A DNA stretch of 6,111 nt from Methanosarcinales archaeon (GTDB lineage: Archaea > Halobacteriota > Methanosarcinia > Methanosarcinales > Methanocomedenaceae), in NCBI GenBank assembly GCA_030666885.1, contig DAOUWY010000126.1:1-6111 (forward strand). Reading direction: 5' to 3'. Positions 5,823 to 6,111 of this stretch are shown one piece after another (the first letter of the stretch is position 1; every line of letters starts with the position of its first letter). The notes beneath the pieces are model-generated. The model saw only the letters and a program-made list of their open reading frames with translations, was not told the origin of the DNA and made no database searches. Both the position numbers and the translations under genes were made by a program.

Positions 5823-5832
5823 TATATAATAA
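5823..5832 (-). promoter_or_regulatory. TATA box of antitoxin-toxin operon
   Basis: TTATTATATA (- strand) is centred about 29 bp before the antitoxin ATG at 5798, identical in sequence and spacing to the box of the orphan AbrB gene. The block around it (ATATGAGAGA to ATAATCA) is also conserved between copies and may contain the AbrB operator. Confidence 0.55.
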
Positions 5833-5854
5833 TCACTGAACAGTATCTATATAA

Positions 5855-5863
5855 TTTTTAAAT
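5855..5863 (+). promoter_or_regulatory. TATA-like box before element copy 3
   Basis: TTTTTAAAT centred 25 bp before 5884, rightward, divergent from the antitoxin promoter. A near-palindrome GAATAGATTC (5872-5881) lies between it and the element. Confidence 0.4.
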
Positions 5864-5883
5864 GATGGTAGGAATAGATTCAG

Positions 5884-6014
5884 GATAGTTGACACAGTAT
5901 CTATGAAGCGGCTCCAACCTACGTGAGTACCTGCCAGAGTGGAGGAGGCCTCCCTTCGAATCTTTCTGGGGCTGTGGCTGGTTCTTCTTTCCCAGGCTCA
6001 GCGTTTTGCGACTA
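5884..6014 (+). ncRNA. Candidate structured RNA, copy 3
   Basis: This is the third copy of the repeated element. Stem 1 is GTTG/CAGT (5888-5891 with 5895-5898) with two G-U pairs, stem 2 GCTC/GAGT (5911-5914 with 5925-5928), stem 3 GGAG/CTCC (5941-5944 with 5950-5953), stem 4 GGCTGG/CCAGGCT with a bulged G (5976-5981 with 5992-5998). Against copy 2, four of the eight stem-1 bases differ while the ACA loop does not, and pairing is kept. It is convergent with the flippase gene, whose stop codon is at its right end. Expression is unproven. Confidence 0.38.
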
Positions 6015-6111
6015 CTTCTCCCCGCTTACCATATACGCCGCAGCCCCCCCCCCCATCAACCCCCAGTAACTTATGGCCCTGTCCAGTATGGCAATCCCCG
6101 CCGCTACGCCT
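6012..6111 (-). CDS. Flippase-like (UPF0104/AglD-type) membrane protein, C-terminal end only
   Basis: Only the last 32 codons and the TAG stop are inside the window; the gene continues beyond the right edge. The visible residues (GVAAGIAILDRAISYWGL, then MGGGAAAYMVSGEK) match the remnant at 4823-5065 at 26 of 32 positions, and that remnant shows the family loop PITPSGLGAVE. Members of this family are polytopic membrane proteins; AglD-type ones act in lipid-linked sugar transfer, others remain unassigned, so no exact role is given. A run of 11 C (6044-6054, + strand) codes for a glycine stretch; the frame is kept relative to the duplicate, so the length is probably right but is a place where a sequencing slip could hide. 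Confidence 0.8.
   Translation of the reverse strand, partial: GVAAGIAILDRAISYWGLMGGGAAAYMVSGEK

Larger units (their letters stand above)
5536..6111. repeat. Tandem duplication, outer copy (continues past edge)
   Basis: This is the second unit of the duplication, aligned with 4351-4922. It retains the PIN toxin immediately to its left (5092-5538) and a flippase 3' end that runs off the window, so it looks like the more complete, probably ancestral, arrangement. Confidence 0.95.

Noticed and set aside
4351..6111. CRISPR array or composite transposon as explanation of the repeats
   Set aside because: The repeats are long, few and gene-containing, with no spacers, and no transposase or terminal inverted repeats are seen.

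Overview
The window is most likely from an archaeon, probably a methanogen- or ANME-like euryarchaeon. The clues are an AbrB/PIN (VapBC-type) operon, a DUF4143-type AAA ATPase, a UPF0104/AglD-like flippase, and short AT-rich upstream regions with TATA-like boxes about 27-29 bp before the start codons and no Shine-Dalgarno sequence. No rRNA or other taxonomic marker is present, so the placement is an inference.

Left part (1-2388, + strand): the 3' two-thirds or so of a type I restriction subunit gene (hsdR; motor motifs V and VI and the C-terminal helical region) is followed after 2 bp by a YgjP-type zinc metallopeptidase that begins at TTG. The two look like the end of one restriction-modification operon.

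Middle (2389-4301): a 530-bp region without a gene holds one copy of a repeated, apparently structured element (about 2475-2690), then a separate GC-rich hairpin block (2721-2809), then an AT-rich promoter region with a 10-bp direct repeat. It leads into a 460-residue AAA_14/DUF4143 ATPase with a PD-(D/E)xK-like C-terminus. This gene is clearly more AT-rich than hsdR.

Right part (4302-6111, mostly - strand): a tandem duplication with a period of about 1.19 kb. The outer copy (5092-6111, running off the edge) has the order, along the - strand, flippase 3' end, structured element, AbrB antitoxin, VapC/PIN toxin. The inner copy (4351 to about 5065) holds only the last roughly 80 codons of the flippase, the element and an AbrB paralog. 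It has no toxin, so this AbrB is an orphan antitoxin.

The most interesting signal is the element present three times in the same orientation (starting near 2504, 4698 and 5884). Each copy has a TATA-like TTTTAAAT about 23-25 bp upstream. In hand alignment its short hairpins stay pairable on the + strand despite substitutions, including a C-G to U-A change and several G-U replacements. It is a candidate undescribed small RNA, divergent from the antitoxin-toxin promoter and convergent with the flippase. Copies of the element also bracket the ATPase gene. All of this is hand-read and needs a covariance search and transcript data.
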